Shown here in pieces: positions 45,577 to 55,389 of a stretch of 64,000 nt of DNA; position 1 is the stretch's first letter; each line of letters begins with the position of its first letter. The notes under the pieces are model-generated. The model was not told the origin of the DNA. It saw only the letters and a list, made by a program, of their open reading frames with translations, and did no database searches. The stretch comes from Stachybotrys elegans (taxonomy: Eukaryota > Ascomycota > Sordariomycetes > Hypocreales > Stachybotryaceae), in NCBI GenBank assembly GCA_020746835.1, contig JAGPNK010000013.1, positions 930,001 to 994,000 on the forward strand. Direction: 5' to 3'. A program made the position numbers and the translations under genes.

Positions 45577-47354
45577 ATGAAGTACCTTAACATGGCCAAG
45601 ACGCATGCCGCGAAGGATATGATATCTTATCTACCTAACAACGCGTTGGTGAGATCAGAGCCTGTATTACATCGACCCGGCATTCCACAAGATTGGCTTG
45701 TAGCCGATACACTACCGGATGAGCCTTTGCTATGGATAGACGAGTGCTGCAGAACGGACGAAGCATGCAACCAGGCAATCAGCCCCAAAGAGACACCCCA
45801 CTTTCTGCCGACACGGCTGATCGATATTGGCGCTGTGTCGTCGTCCACCTTGCATCCTCGATTGATTGAAACAAAGCGCTTGGTCGCAGAACGCCCGAGA
45901 TACGTCGCCTTGAGTCATCGATGGGGAGATTCTCATAAAGATCCGCAACTCGAGTTGATGACGACGGTGGCGAATATGGAGGTCCATATGCGAGAAATCA
46001 ACGTCGCCAAGCTTTCGAAAACTTTCCAGTTCGTTATTGACGTTTGTCGTTGGTTGGGCATACGGTATCTTTGGATCGACTCATTCTGTATAGTACAAGT
46101 AGGTGTGGCCGCTCCTCATCCAGTGCTTCTAAGGTGGACTCACATGTCGATTAGGATTCGAAAAGCGACTGGAAGGCCGAGTCCGATGCCATGGCCAAAA
46201 TCTACCGACATTCGTACTGCACCATCTCGATTAATATTCCAGAGGTTGGTGGAAAGAGCTTGTGGACGCACTGCGGTTACGTGGGTGAAACCGCCGAGGG
46301 CTGGGTGATTGACGCGCTGGACCACGATACATGGAAAACTACCTCCAAGAACTTCTGGGTGGCGTTGATGGCTGGCGGCATGCTGGGTCAGAGGGCATGG
46401 TGTCTCCAAGAACGAGAGCTTTCTCCTCGCATTCTTCATTTTCTGGATCCCGGAATGGTCATGTTCGAATGCTGTCACTTTGCCGCCGCCATTGGTGGGC
46501 CGGTCGTGTTTGGCACCCGCTATTCGTACTCGCGAGAGTGCAAGGATGAGGATGGGAAGCGTCTCATTGATGTTGAGCTTGGGAAAGGTCCCGAGTATCA
46601 TGCAAGCCTTTGCAAACACACCAAAGAAGCTTGGTACCGGGTGCTCGTCAGCTACACAGAAAGATTGCTGACGCAAGAAACCGATCGACCCCTCGCTATT
46701 CGCGGCGTGGTAGATCACATCGCCACAACGGTAGGCTATACGTACTGTCATGGCATCTGGCAGGAAGACGCGGCTCGTGGATTGTTGTGGGAGAGGAATG
46801 CATCCGTGGAAGAGCGATGGTGTCGTTCCCAGCACAGTGGATGGGAAGCTCCGTCTTGGTCTTGGCTATCAATTCGTGGTCCCGTGAAGGGAGCCATTGA
46901 GAACGACGAGGACTCTCAGCCGCACATTTTCGAAGACACCAGACATTATCGTCCGATCCACCGTAGTTTTGGGGACACCAAAACGAGCATCTCATTCTCC
47001 AGTGATGAGAGAATAGTCCACATAGAAGGAGACGTTCTACAAGCACGTCTTGACTACGACTTCAGTAATGAGGATTGGCGGACATTAGGTAGGGGTGTGC
47101 CTGTTCAAAGCGACGGATTTCTGTTCAGGCGAACAGTTGGCATGGCATGTCTCGATGATCCCAGCCAAAGCTTCCATGGGCAGATAACAATAGTGCGTCT
47201 GGCAGACTTTTATGGCATGTTGCTCGTAGAAGCAGAGGATCCAGGGAAAGGTCTGTTGTATAAACGACTAGGAGTTGTCAGGGAACCTACTACTGCGTTC
47301 AGCCTCAAGTGGGATCAGACGTCTTTCGACCGCGGTACTTGTTCGGTTGTCTAA
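45577..47354 (+). CDS. HET-domain protein
   Basis: Two exons, 45577-46098 and 46155-47354, give 573 aa. The 56-bp intron (donor GTAGGT, acceptor TTAG) sits inside the HET domain and joins LWIDSFCIVQ to DSKSDWKAESDAMAKIYRHS, the exact order of the WIDSxCIxQD motif. Other HET motifs are RYVALSHRWGDSHKDP and GQRAWCLQERELSPRILHF. This is the TOL/WQE-type layout: a cysteine-bearing lead (LLWIDECCRTDE), a linker ending in PTRLIDIG, then the domain, followed by a Trp-rich segment (GWEAPSWSWLSIRGPV) and a beta-rich tail. The protein appears intact. The start at 45577 is the first ATG in frame, but an upstream exon cannot be ruled out. Its end overlaps the convergent minus-strand ORF by 4 bp. Confidence 0.9.
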
Positions 47355-48148
47355 GGGGCGATTTCTAGAGTTTCATACAAAAAGGTCTCCGCACTAGGAC
47401 GCGAATGTCCCATACGAATCATCATAACTTGATCAAACAGATCAGCTGTGATAGACCCGAAAGCGGCGGCACTCGTTCGCGCCCCAATCTGTGTTAGAAC
47501 CCGTCGCTCTGGAACGGGGTACAACACGACGACCTTGACCCAGACTCGTTGTCCCCTGTTGGCGTATTTATGCGAGGGCTGCTCGGGCACACTCTCTGCA
47601 AATGCTGTCGGGGGTGGTTGGCACATCTTCCTGAGCCCCATGACCTCTTGCGCAGTCCTCGGCCGTGGTCCCACGCCAGGTGTGCAGTACCAGCTGTGGC
47701 AGAATCTATCTCGTTTGGCTGTCAGTGCACAACTAATCTCGAGCACAGCCGACTCGTTCGTGGATCCCCATGGAGATGATGTGCAAAAGAATATGCACTG
47801 GGCTCCAGGCATTGTCCATGAAATGAGCCAGGATAGCTGGTCACGGCCGTGCCTCGTACCCGGATTTTGATGGCTAATGATGTAATCTACGTGGACCAGT
47901 AACTCGAACATTTGCCTGAGGTTAATTGGATCCATGGTGAGAATAGACGAGGTAATCACGGTTGGCCATTTCAACCCATCTATCCCCGCTCTCCGCACAG
48001 GCTTCAGTGCGCTAAATCCTCGAGATGCGTGGCCACGCGGTCTGTGCCTAGTACCATGGTCAGCAGCGTGCGCAGCAGCAAGACGTGTGGTGCATCGAGC
48101 CGTTGCTGCTGCAGGTGTAGAATTAGGAGAATGATTATGCCCCAGCAT
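47351..48148 (-). CDS. Possible hypothetical protein (265 aa)
   Basis: A single open frame from the ATG at 48148, converging on the HET gene. The N-terminal 60 residues are Ala/His/Arg-rich and low in complexity; the C-terminal part (VWVKVVVLYPVPERRVL, FGSITADLFDQVMMIRM) looks more protein-like. A plus-strand frame at 47448-47870 (140 aa) covers the same bases and is a competing interpretation. No family recognised, no splice signals needed. Weak evidence overall. Confidence 0.35.
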   Translation of the reverse strand: MLGHNHSPNSTPAAATARCTTRLAAAHAADHGTRHRPRGHASRGFSALKPVRRAGIDGLKWPTVITSSILTMDPINLRQMFELLVHVDYIISHQNPGTRHGRDQLSWLISWTMPGAQCIFFCTSSPWGSTNESAVLEISCALTAKRDRFCHSWYCTPGVGPRPRTAQEVMGLRKMCQPPPTAFAESVPEQPSHKYANRGQRVWVKVVVLYPVPERRVLTQIGARTSAAAFGSITADLFDQVMMIRMGHSRPSAETFLYETLEIAP

Positions 48149-48242
48149 CTGATCTAAGAGTTTCTCTTCCGAGATGCTTATCCGCACCTCGAAAGGACCT
48201 TTTCATCCAGTCTATGGATAGTCTTGATAAGGACCAGGTTAT

Positions 48243-49117
48243 TCACAGTCTTATATACATGGTGCGTTTCCATGATCCTACTTGAGCGAGAGTATCGCGG
48301 TCCTGATCCTCCAATTCAAGGTTGTGAGCTTTCTGCAACAATCCCTCAACAGTCTTAATTGCTTGATCCAACCGAGAACTCTCGCGTGCATGGTAGAAGA
48401 GCGCACCGCCCAAAGCGACCGAGGTCACTAAACCAAGCGCAGCCAGCAGTTTGTCTTGGGTCTTTGACCACAGCAATGCTCCAACAATTGCAATAGTGGC
48501 TGCTCTATTCCTTATGGTTTTCATCTCATTAGTCAGGGTGAGTTTACGTTGGGCAGCAGGAGTGACTTGCGTGAGTGCGATGTAGCGTTTTCTTTTTTCG
48601 GCTGGGCGGTGTCGCTTGTCTTTGATCGTCTGCAGGCCATCCCGAACAGCATTCAGATCGCGTATGACGAAGTCCAGAAGTACTTGAAGATTTACATCAC
48701 GGGAACTGCTGGCAGTTCCATGATAACCAACGACTTCAGAATATCAGTTAGCGCCGAGGTGAGGCTGTTCAAATATCAGGAGGGTTAGAACTCACCTAAG
48801 TTATCTAATTCCGAATCTTTGTTGAACTCAATACATCGTAACGACCCTTTATGCCTCGACTGCATGTAATCTGCAAGGTGGCGCTTCGCGGTTTCTAGCC
48901 AGCCGTAGACGTGAATCCAGAGTTCTGTGATACTGACAGACGGCTGCTCTTCAGAGAGCGGGATTAAAGGCATGATCTGGCCATCACCCAGAGGCTCATC
49001 AATTTGATTGTTCCGCATCTGCTGCAGAGCTTTGGTGTCGTTGGACTTCATCATGTGCATTCTAAGGTGTACTGACTGGATGAAGTGGTTGGAAGAGCAA
49101 TAACCCTCAAGGCGCAT
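48243..49117 (-). CDS. Hypothetical protein with two hydrophobic segments (270 aa)
   Basis: Two exons on the minus strand, 49117-48796 and 48733-48243. The 62-bp intron has donor GTGAGT, branch GCTAAC and acceptor GAAG, and joins the frame (SELDN-L-VVGYHG). The N-terminal half is polar and helical (SITELWIHVYGWLETAKRHL). Residues 118-180 are charged helices (LQVLLDFVIRDLNAVRDGL, KDKRHRPAEKRKR). Two hydrophobic segments follow at about 184-196 (AATIAIVGALLW) and 203-220 (LLAALGLVTSVALGGALFY), then a coiled-coil-like tail (RLDQAIKTVEGLLQKAHNLE). I do not recognise the family. It starts 520 bp from, and divergent to, the 775-aa gene, which also has a hydrophobic hairpin between helical regions. 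A membrane role is inferred from hydrophobicity only. An upstream exon is possible. Confidence 0.6.
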
Positions 49118-49636
49118 GAAGAAAAGGCGAGATCAGCACCTCCCAACTGGCGGATATCGAGCCCTTGGCGATTTTGGTGTCCAAGCTCTGCTGGTTGTTG
49201 TTGCTTCGGGGGAAAAATGCACATTCATGCGGCACAAGCTGCATATAAGCCGCCAGCAAGTGGGTTCTTGCCGTGTGACCGTTTCAATGCATCGCTATTG
49301 GACAGCCTCGTCTTCGCCAGAGCGAATCTTCGTTTGACACGTCAAGAATCATACGAGATGTGCGTCAGCCATTACATTTGAACCCATAGAGGACCAGAGT
49401 TCTCGTCTAAGATCAAAAAGATTTGGCGGGAGCAGAGGCAGGGCTGCACGGGATCCCGGACCTAGCAGCCGCTGCGGCGGATCCGTAAGTTAACACGCGG
49501 CATGTGCCTTTGGGATTAAGCAGGGGGACTGTCTCCGTCCTGGTTACTTGCTTTTGAACCTCCCAAATTCGGGTTTCCCTGACTTTACTAGAGTTACACG
49601 GGAAGGTTCAAGGATTTAGCGATTTAGCCCCGAAGC
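49118..49636. other. Divergent promoter region between two unknown membrane-type genes
   Basis: About 520 bp separating head-to-head genes. ORFs within it have no motif. Any joint regulation would reside here; no named site is recognised. Confidence 0.45.
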
Positions 49637-52395
49637 ATGGCTGCCGAATCTCACGGAATATCTGAGCAGAAACGGACTTCACCTACCATAGGTTATGGCA
49701 GCTCAAGGCCACCAAGTCATACTCCTGACTCGGGAAAGGCACCAGCTGCGACCTTGACAGTACCGAGAGCTCTGCCTCCAAAACACCAAAGGCAACCAAA
49801 TTTGGTTTTGCCAGAGCCCAGGCCAAGCAATGGGCACGGTCACACAGTACTCAGTGGTCGTGCCAAACCTTCACAACGTGCAAGAGGTTCGAAAGCCAGA
49901 TGTCATGACGGAATACCAGCGGGGATAGGGCCAACTGCATCAAAGCAACACGACACACCGAGTGAATCGGTCAAACTTCAGCTCAGACTGAAGCTGACAT
50001 CCAATACGGCCTCCCGCCGCAGCAAGCACACGAGAATTGAAGCCGAAGAAGTCAGAGACTTGTCCGTCAAGTGGAGGTTCACCGATTATTCATGGGGCGG
50101 GCCAAAGTGCAGAAGGTTGCAACCAAAAGAACACCAAAGTCCTCTACGTGCGAGTCCTGTCAAGGCTGCCTTGAACCCCAAAAGAAAACCCGGGTCGCCC
50201 CCATGGAGGAGCGTACGAGAGGTTACCTTGAGCATTCAAGAAAGAGGAAATCCACTCCAAACTAGCACGGCCACTAGCGGTAATACCAACAGCGGCTCAT
50301 GTGATGGACCGTCAAGCGGCACATTGCCTCCACCGCCGTCTCTCAGCACAAACGGGGGATCAAGCAATGATACTACCAGTTGCCCAAGTGATGAACTTTC
50401 AAGCGAGCGAGCACATCCGCCAGCTCGCCCCGGCGCGACTATAGAATCTAGTGCCGAAGGCCGCCCGCTGGATGGGCGCCTGTTGGAGCACGAGATTGTT
50501 CTGCGCTTGCGTTGCGTCTATTCGGACTCTCCTCATGGCCCCTCACAAGACCTGAACGATGATATGGAGGTTCGCCTGGGTGCCGCGCTCCATGAAAACC
50601 AGCTGAGCCAGTGGACCACCAGAGGAAGCCCTGCTACCGCCAGCGCACTCGATTGCTACTCCGCACACCGAGCCCTTATTGTCGAGGTGAGTGAACTCTT
50701 CGGTCATCGATCCGCTGGCTCTTGACTACACTGGTGGCAATCTAACCCACTTCGTTCGTTTAACCACCCAGGTCCTCCTGGTCGCGCGATTCCATAACGG
50801 CCAAGCCAGACCCCAACTTAATAATAGGCAGTTCCTTGCGGGACCATGTGCCAGAACCATGGAAGATCTTTCCCGGGAACGCAACCTTGGTCGGCCAATG
50901 TTTCGAAACATTTATGGCGAGGAACTTAATAGCCGCCCCATGCCCACCGACTTAGAGAGGTTCTACGCATATACCGAATCCATCATCAACTTGCACATGC
51001 CAGCGCCGTCTAGGCTACCCGAGACCAACAACAGGCCCTCAATGATCTTCGAAGCAGAGTATGTCACTGTTATCACCTCTTCGTTCGCCTATCACATGGT
51101 TTGCCCACCAGGACGCTAATTTAATGCGAATCAAGGCTTGAATTTTTGCAAGTCGGCCCGAGTGGACAACGACTAGCATCAGCAATAAAAAAATTGCATA
51201 ATGATCTTTCGAACGATGAAATGGACCGGACACGATCTATCCAGGACCTATATGAAATCGGCTCAGCGGTTCGTCTCTCACATTCTTTAACCCATCTGAA
51301 AGGAGAAGAAAAATCTGATACGATCTGTGAGCATGCATCAGTCTCTACAAGTCTTGAATACGACCATGGCTGCACACAATAGAGTAAATGATAATCATCA
51401 ACGCCGGGTGAATAACCTACAAAATTCTCTGCATGATTGGTCGACAAGGCTTCAAGTACCGCTGAATGACGAAGGTATGAGTTGTGCCCTGCTTTTCGAG
51501 GAATCTCTAAGTTATTATGACATTCTCCGTGTCGCTTTCCCTTTTCCAGAGAAAGGCATTGGCCGTTTCTAATTGCTTCCCAACTTCAGAACTGTTAGAA
51601 AATCCTTCTCAAGGGATCTGGGAGCTTATCCCGACTCTCCTCAAGTCGGGAGGGTATGTCGATGAGTCTACTGCAGACATGATTCTGCCAATGCTACGGT
51701 TGAGCCAGGCGACAGAGATGTTGATAGGCAGTACCCACAGCACTATCCAAGAGCTCGACGCAAAGCATAGCAAAATCCACCAATATACGTATCGTGCTGC
51801 GCAAGGCACGCTGTGGGCCGGTGCGGCATATACGGGTCTCATATTGGGTGCTATTGGACTGGCTGCGCTCGGTGGTCCGGTGCTCCTAGCGAGTTGGCCC
51901 TTCTACACCACAATTGCAGCTAGTAACTTCAGCTTCTGCGTTGCCGCCGGTGGGACGGCGGCGGCAGCGGTTGTTGGTAAGGAAGCTGGCGACTTCGCAC
52001 ACGACAATGCGGTAGTGCGAGGACTGATGGAGCAGGGTAAGTTGAGAAAGCCATCTAAGCACCTAAAAACTGAAAAAGGAGGACTCTCGGGTTCGCTAAT
52101 TGTGTTTCCCCACTCAGTGCGCATTGAGCTGGCGGGTATACAGATCGCCCAGCGAGACTTGAGAATGTGCCTGGCCGCCGCTTTTTACCAAATCGTATGC
52201 AAGGTTCAACTCGACGAGCTTGATGGTGCTGAAAAGCAACGCTTGTTGGGAGATTTCGCGCTTCGTGCCGAGAAGTGGAACGATCCTGTTCATGTACAGC
52301 ACTACGTCCGCACATGCATTGAACGATTCTTTAGCAGCCAGGCGTCTTTCATAAAGTCTATTGCAGATCTCACCAATCACATCCGACAGACGTAG
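49637..52395 (+). CDS. Hypothetical 775-aa protein: disordered N-terminus, coiled coil, membrane-type hairpin
   Basis: Six exons: 49637-50686, 50772-51058, 51136-51268, 51342-51474, 51590-52036, 52118-52395. The introns run from 73 to 115 bp and each was placed by frame plus signals; intron 4 (donor GTATGA, branch TTCTAATTG, acceptor TTCAG) and intron 5 (donor GTAAGT, branch GCTAATTG, acceptor CTCAG) are clear, while the third has an unusual GTTCGT donor. Residues 1-290 are Ser/Pro/Thr/Gly-rich and probably disordered. Residues 290-480 are folded with no known motif. Next comes a helical, coiled-coil-like stretch (RVNNLQNSLHDWSTRLQ), then ATEMLIGSTHSTIQELDAKH. A Gly/Ala-rich hydrophobic hairpin at about 607-665 (TGLILGAIGLAALGGPVLLA, FCVAAGGTAAAAVVG) and a helical C-terminus follow. 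The helix-hairpin-helix layout recalls alpha-type membrane-active proteins, but this is topology, not homology. Confidence 0.68.
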
Positions 52396-53034
52396 CCGGA
52401 AGGCATCTCTTATCCGAACTTGGTTGAGTTGAAGGCTGCTCATCGTGTCAAATCATCTTGAGTTGGCCCGGAACTGACCAGCGCGGATTCATGGGGTAGA
52501 TAGACGGCCTTGCTGGTCCAAGATTCAATCTGACATACTTCTTCAGTCTGCACACCTATTGTGTAGCCTACGGCGACCAGAGGGGTCGGTGGGGAAGTCC
52601 ATATGACATATGCTGCATTCATGGGGAGGAATGGAAAGAGGCACTAGGCGAGTGCCTTGGATCTGCTGAGGAGTAATAGCAACGAATCGACAACAGGCAT
52701 CATGAGAACTATACTTGGAACCAGGATTGTGGTTCACGCCTGGCGGACCCATGAGCAGACTTCAAGATAGGGTAATTTGTTCATTTATTCTGAATGATCG
52801 GCGAGGACGGTGCCGTAGTAGTCTACGGCTGGCATCCTGCTGCTAGCGCCACCCACCCAGCTGGTTGGCACCTATAGCAACCCGATATCTACTCTTTCTT
52901 AAGCTGTTTTGAACGGATTAACAAAGCTATAAACTCTCAAATGCGTATATAAGCTCGCCGATGCTTACATTCAATAAGCTTGCTTCGGTCTAGTCATTGC
53001 AACGCTTTAGAAACTTTGACATTGGCATCGCCGT

Positions 53035-53168
53035 AGCCACAAGCTTTTCTCAGTCGCATTTTCTAAGCAATTGTCATCTATTGATTTGACATCGTCTTTG
53101 TCGTCAGAGGGGGCCTCCTCGAAGTCGCTGGTCTATGTCCCACTAGAGCACACGGACAATCACACATT
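53035..53168 (+). repeat. Dispersed short repeat, copy 5
   Basis: GCCACAAGCTTTTCTCA, TTTTCTAAGCAATTGTCATC, TATTGATTTGACATCGTCTT, GTCAGAGGGGGCCTCC, TCGAAGTCGCTGG, then TATGTCCCACTAGAGCACA. Aligns over about 130 bp with copy 2; the right end departs after the core. Confidence 0.75.
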
Positions 53169-53373
53169 GCAAGGCTGTGGAGATTGGCGTCAGATGGGTT
53201 CCAACGGGTGTGGTAATTATTATGATATTTGTATTTGTAACGTCCAAAATATGTAGATGCACCTGTTGTTTGGCAGAGCACATATTTGGACTAATATCCT
53301 TTCCTACAGTATTGATGGCAATGATGGGCATACAACCGAAACCCTCCCGTGACCCAGTGATGAAGAGTACCAC

Positions 53374-53457
53374 TGATATCGTTTTTATCCTCAAAGGGAG
53401 CCTCCAAATCATCGATCTGTATCCCACTGAGGCACAGGACCGGGAAAATCTCAAATG
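53374..53457 (+). repeat. Dispersed short repeat, copy 6
   Basis: Diverged: GATATCGTTTTTATCCTCA, AAGGGAGCCTCC, ATCTGTATCCCACTGAGGCA, CAGGACCGGGAAAATCTCA. The order of blocks is that of the core in copies 2 and 3. Confidence 0.6.
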
Positions 53458-53736
53458 CAGAGTACCAAAATCGCCGTTGCTGAAGAATGTAAGCTTAATA
53501 GCCGTGCCAGCTTCCATTGCGGTATGGGTTGGGTTTGGTTTGTGTGGCGATAAGTAAGAGAGATGACTGAGACGTTGCATGTTGAGTATCAGAGAATACA
53601 AGCTATCTATTGGATGACGGGGAGTAGATGGATGCACCTCTACAAACGGTGGACAGTGTGGCAAGTCAATTCATAACTTTATTCCCATTCTTATTCTGAG
53701 AGGAGACTGTAATGTATTATTCTGAAGTTCTCTAAC

Positions 53737-54999
53737 TTATACTCGCTTGACCATCGCGTCATATTGTGGAAGGTCCCAATTCTTAATATCCTCTCGGAGT
53801 ATGTACTCGCCAATCCAGTTCAGCCGAAAGAAGGAAACCCAGCCCACCAACCAGTATATCAGCTCGACTCCAAGCTTTGATGTCGGCACCACATCCCACC
53901 AGAGAGAATTCTCCTTTAGGCCCCGTTGAACCTGGTCCATGAAGGGACGGAACTTATTCTCGTAGGCCTTGAGTGCTGTGCTTAGGCCATCTGCACCTGG
54001 GGCGTCTCCTCGGCAATGCTGAGAAATCTCACCTGCCAAGATGTAGGCGCCGACAATGGCAGCTGTCGTCCCCATGCCAGTATTGGGTGACGAGCAGTAA
54101 GCAGCATCTCCAACAAGAACGAGCCGCCCTTGCGACCACGAGTTCAGCTTCACAAAGGCTTGGCGCTCCAGGTAAAAGTCGTCGGATTCCCGGAGAGCCT
54201 CGAGTATCCAATCCATCTCCCAGTTCACCCCCTCAAACACTTCAGCCATAGCAGCCTTTTCTTCTTCAATGTTGCCAGGTCGTGTGCCAGCTAGTCGCGG
54301 ATGCGAACTTTGGCAGATGAGATAGACTTGAACAAATTCAGGGGAATGTCGCCTAACCATGATGTATCGTCCGCCAGTGGCGATGTGGGTTCTGGCAACG
54401 CATTGCTCGCCCGGAGCCGCTTGCTTTCGAGCAAGAAAGTATGCCGAATAGATACCATTCAGTCGGTGCATACCGTCCGCCCCAGCCCCGAACATCATTC
54501 GGCGTATCTGCGACTGTACACCATCCGCACCAACGACAAGATCGAAGCAGTGTTTGTTGCCATTGTTGAAAACGACTTCGACGTGGTCATCGTTCTCCTG
54601 CAGACTCTGGATTGACTGCCCAAATTTCGGTGTTATCTTGTCCTTGGCGGTATCGAATAGGAGCTGGCAGAAGTCACCTCGCATAATCTCATACTCGGTG
54701 GTGAAGTTTTGCAACCCCTTGCCACTGGTATTCTTCCCGAAAGCAGCCCTGGTTCTGCCCCGGCTATCCACCAACTCCAAACCCTCTTCCGCTACTGCTC
54801 TCTCACGGAATGCCTCTTCCAGCTTCATTCGTCGTAGCACCTCGATGCCATGACCACGCAGGTCTAGCTGAAGACCACTTGTTCGTAGGCCTGGGAAGCG
54901 CTCAACGAGAGTGACGCCATGGCCAAGCCTGGAGAGCCAAAATGCCAGCGCATTACCGGCGATACCGCCTCCACTGATGAGAATTCTTAGTGGTGCCAT
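53737..54999 (-). CDS. FAD-dependent monooxygenase (aromatic hydroxylase-like)
   Basis: Single exon, 420 aa, from the ATG at 54999. The N-terminal dinucleotide motif is ILISGGGIAGNALAFWLSRL (GxGxxG) ending in VTLVER. A middle DG motif is VVGADGVQSQIR, and the GD motif RLVLVGDAAYCSSPNTGMG binds the FAD ribityl and pyrophosphate. This is the group A (PHBH-type) single-component flavin monooxygenase layout, using NAD(P)H and O2 to hydroxylate or epoxidise aromatics and polyketides. The Arg in GDFCQLL (MRGDFC) fits the flavin-contact arginine. The length is standard and no defect is seen. It is head-to-head with the Zn2Cys6 regulator at 55390, with 390 bp between, so regulation by that factor is plausible. 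No other tailoring gene is close. Substrate not assigned. Confidence 0.92.
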   Translation of the reverse strand: MAPLRILISGGGIAGNALAFWLSRLGHGVTLVERFPGLRTSGLQLDLRGHGIEVLRRMKLEEAFRERAVAEEGLELVDSRGRTRAAFGKNTSGKGLQNFTTEYEIMRGDFCQLLFDTAKDKITPKFGQSIQSLQENDDHVEVVFNNGNKHCFDLVVGADGVQSQIRRMMFGAGADGMHRLNGIYSAYFLARKQAAPGEQCVARTHIATGGRYIMVRRHSPEFVQVYLICQSSHPRLAGTRPGNIEEEKAAMAEVFEGVNWEMDWILEALRESDDFYLERQAFVKLNSWSQGRLVLVGDAAYCSSPNTGMGTTAAIVGAYILAGEISQHCRGDAPGADGLSTALKAYENKFRPFMDQVQRGLKENSLWWDVVPTSKLGVELIYWLVGWVSFFRLNWIGEYILREDIKNWDLPQYDAMVKRV

Positions 55000-55389
55000 C
55001 GTTGGAATGAAATAAGGAGAAATGAAGTTTGAATGTCTTGGAGTATTGACGGCTAGCTGTCATAAAGGCAGCGAGACTGGCTCTATATATTCACAGTGCC
55101 TCCAGAGCGCATCTACGCTATACTGGTCGGCCATATCGGTAAATTGAAAACATTTTATTGCATCTGATGATCTCAGAGACATGAACTCGCAGTGTTTGGT
55201 GGCTCGAATGTCCGACCCTGTTCGTTCATCCTTCACGCCAGGCATGATGACCGGGGTTAATCCACAAGCGTCGGCCGAGAGCTTAACTCCTCGGCAAATT
55301 CGCTTACACCAGCCCTTGTTTTTCTATTGCTCGGCCACCCTCGGCCTTCTTCCCTCACAATTCAGCGAAACCGAGTCGTTGTCTTAGCT
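55000..55389. promoter_or_regulatory. Shared divergent promoter, monooxygenase / Zn2Cys6 factor
   Basis: 390 bp between two ATGs facing away from each other. It contains CGG/CCG triplets (for example TCGGCCATATCGG at 55128-55140 and TCGGCCGAG near 55273), which are the half-sites bound by Zn2Cys6 regulators; a specific site is not established. Confidence 0.45.

Larger units (their letters stand above)
52396..53736. other. Intergenic with two repeat copies
   Basis: No gene supported. Contains dispersed-repeat copies 5 and 6, 200 bp apart in the same orientation, and a TATATAAG at about 52948. Confidence 0.5.
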
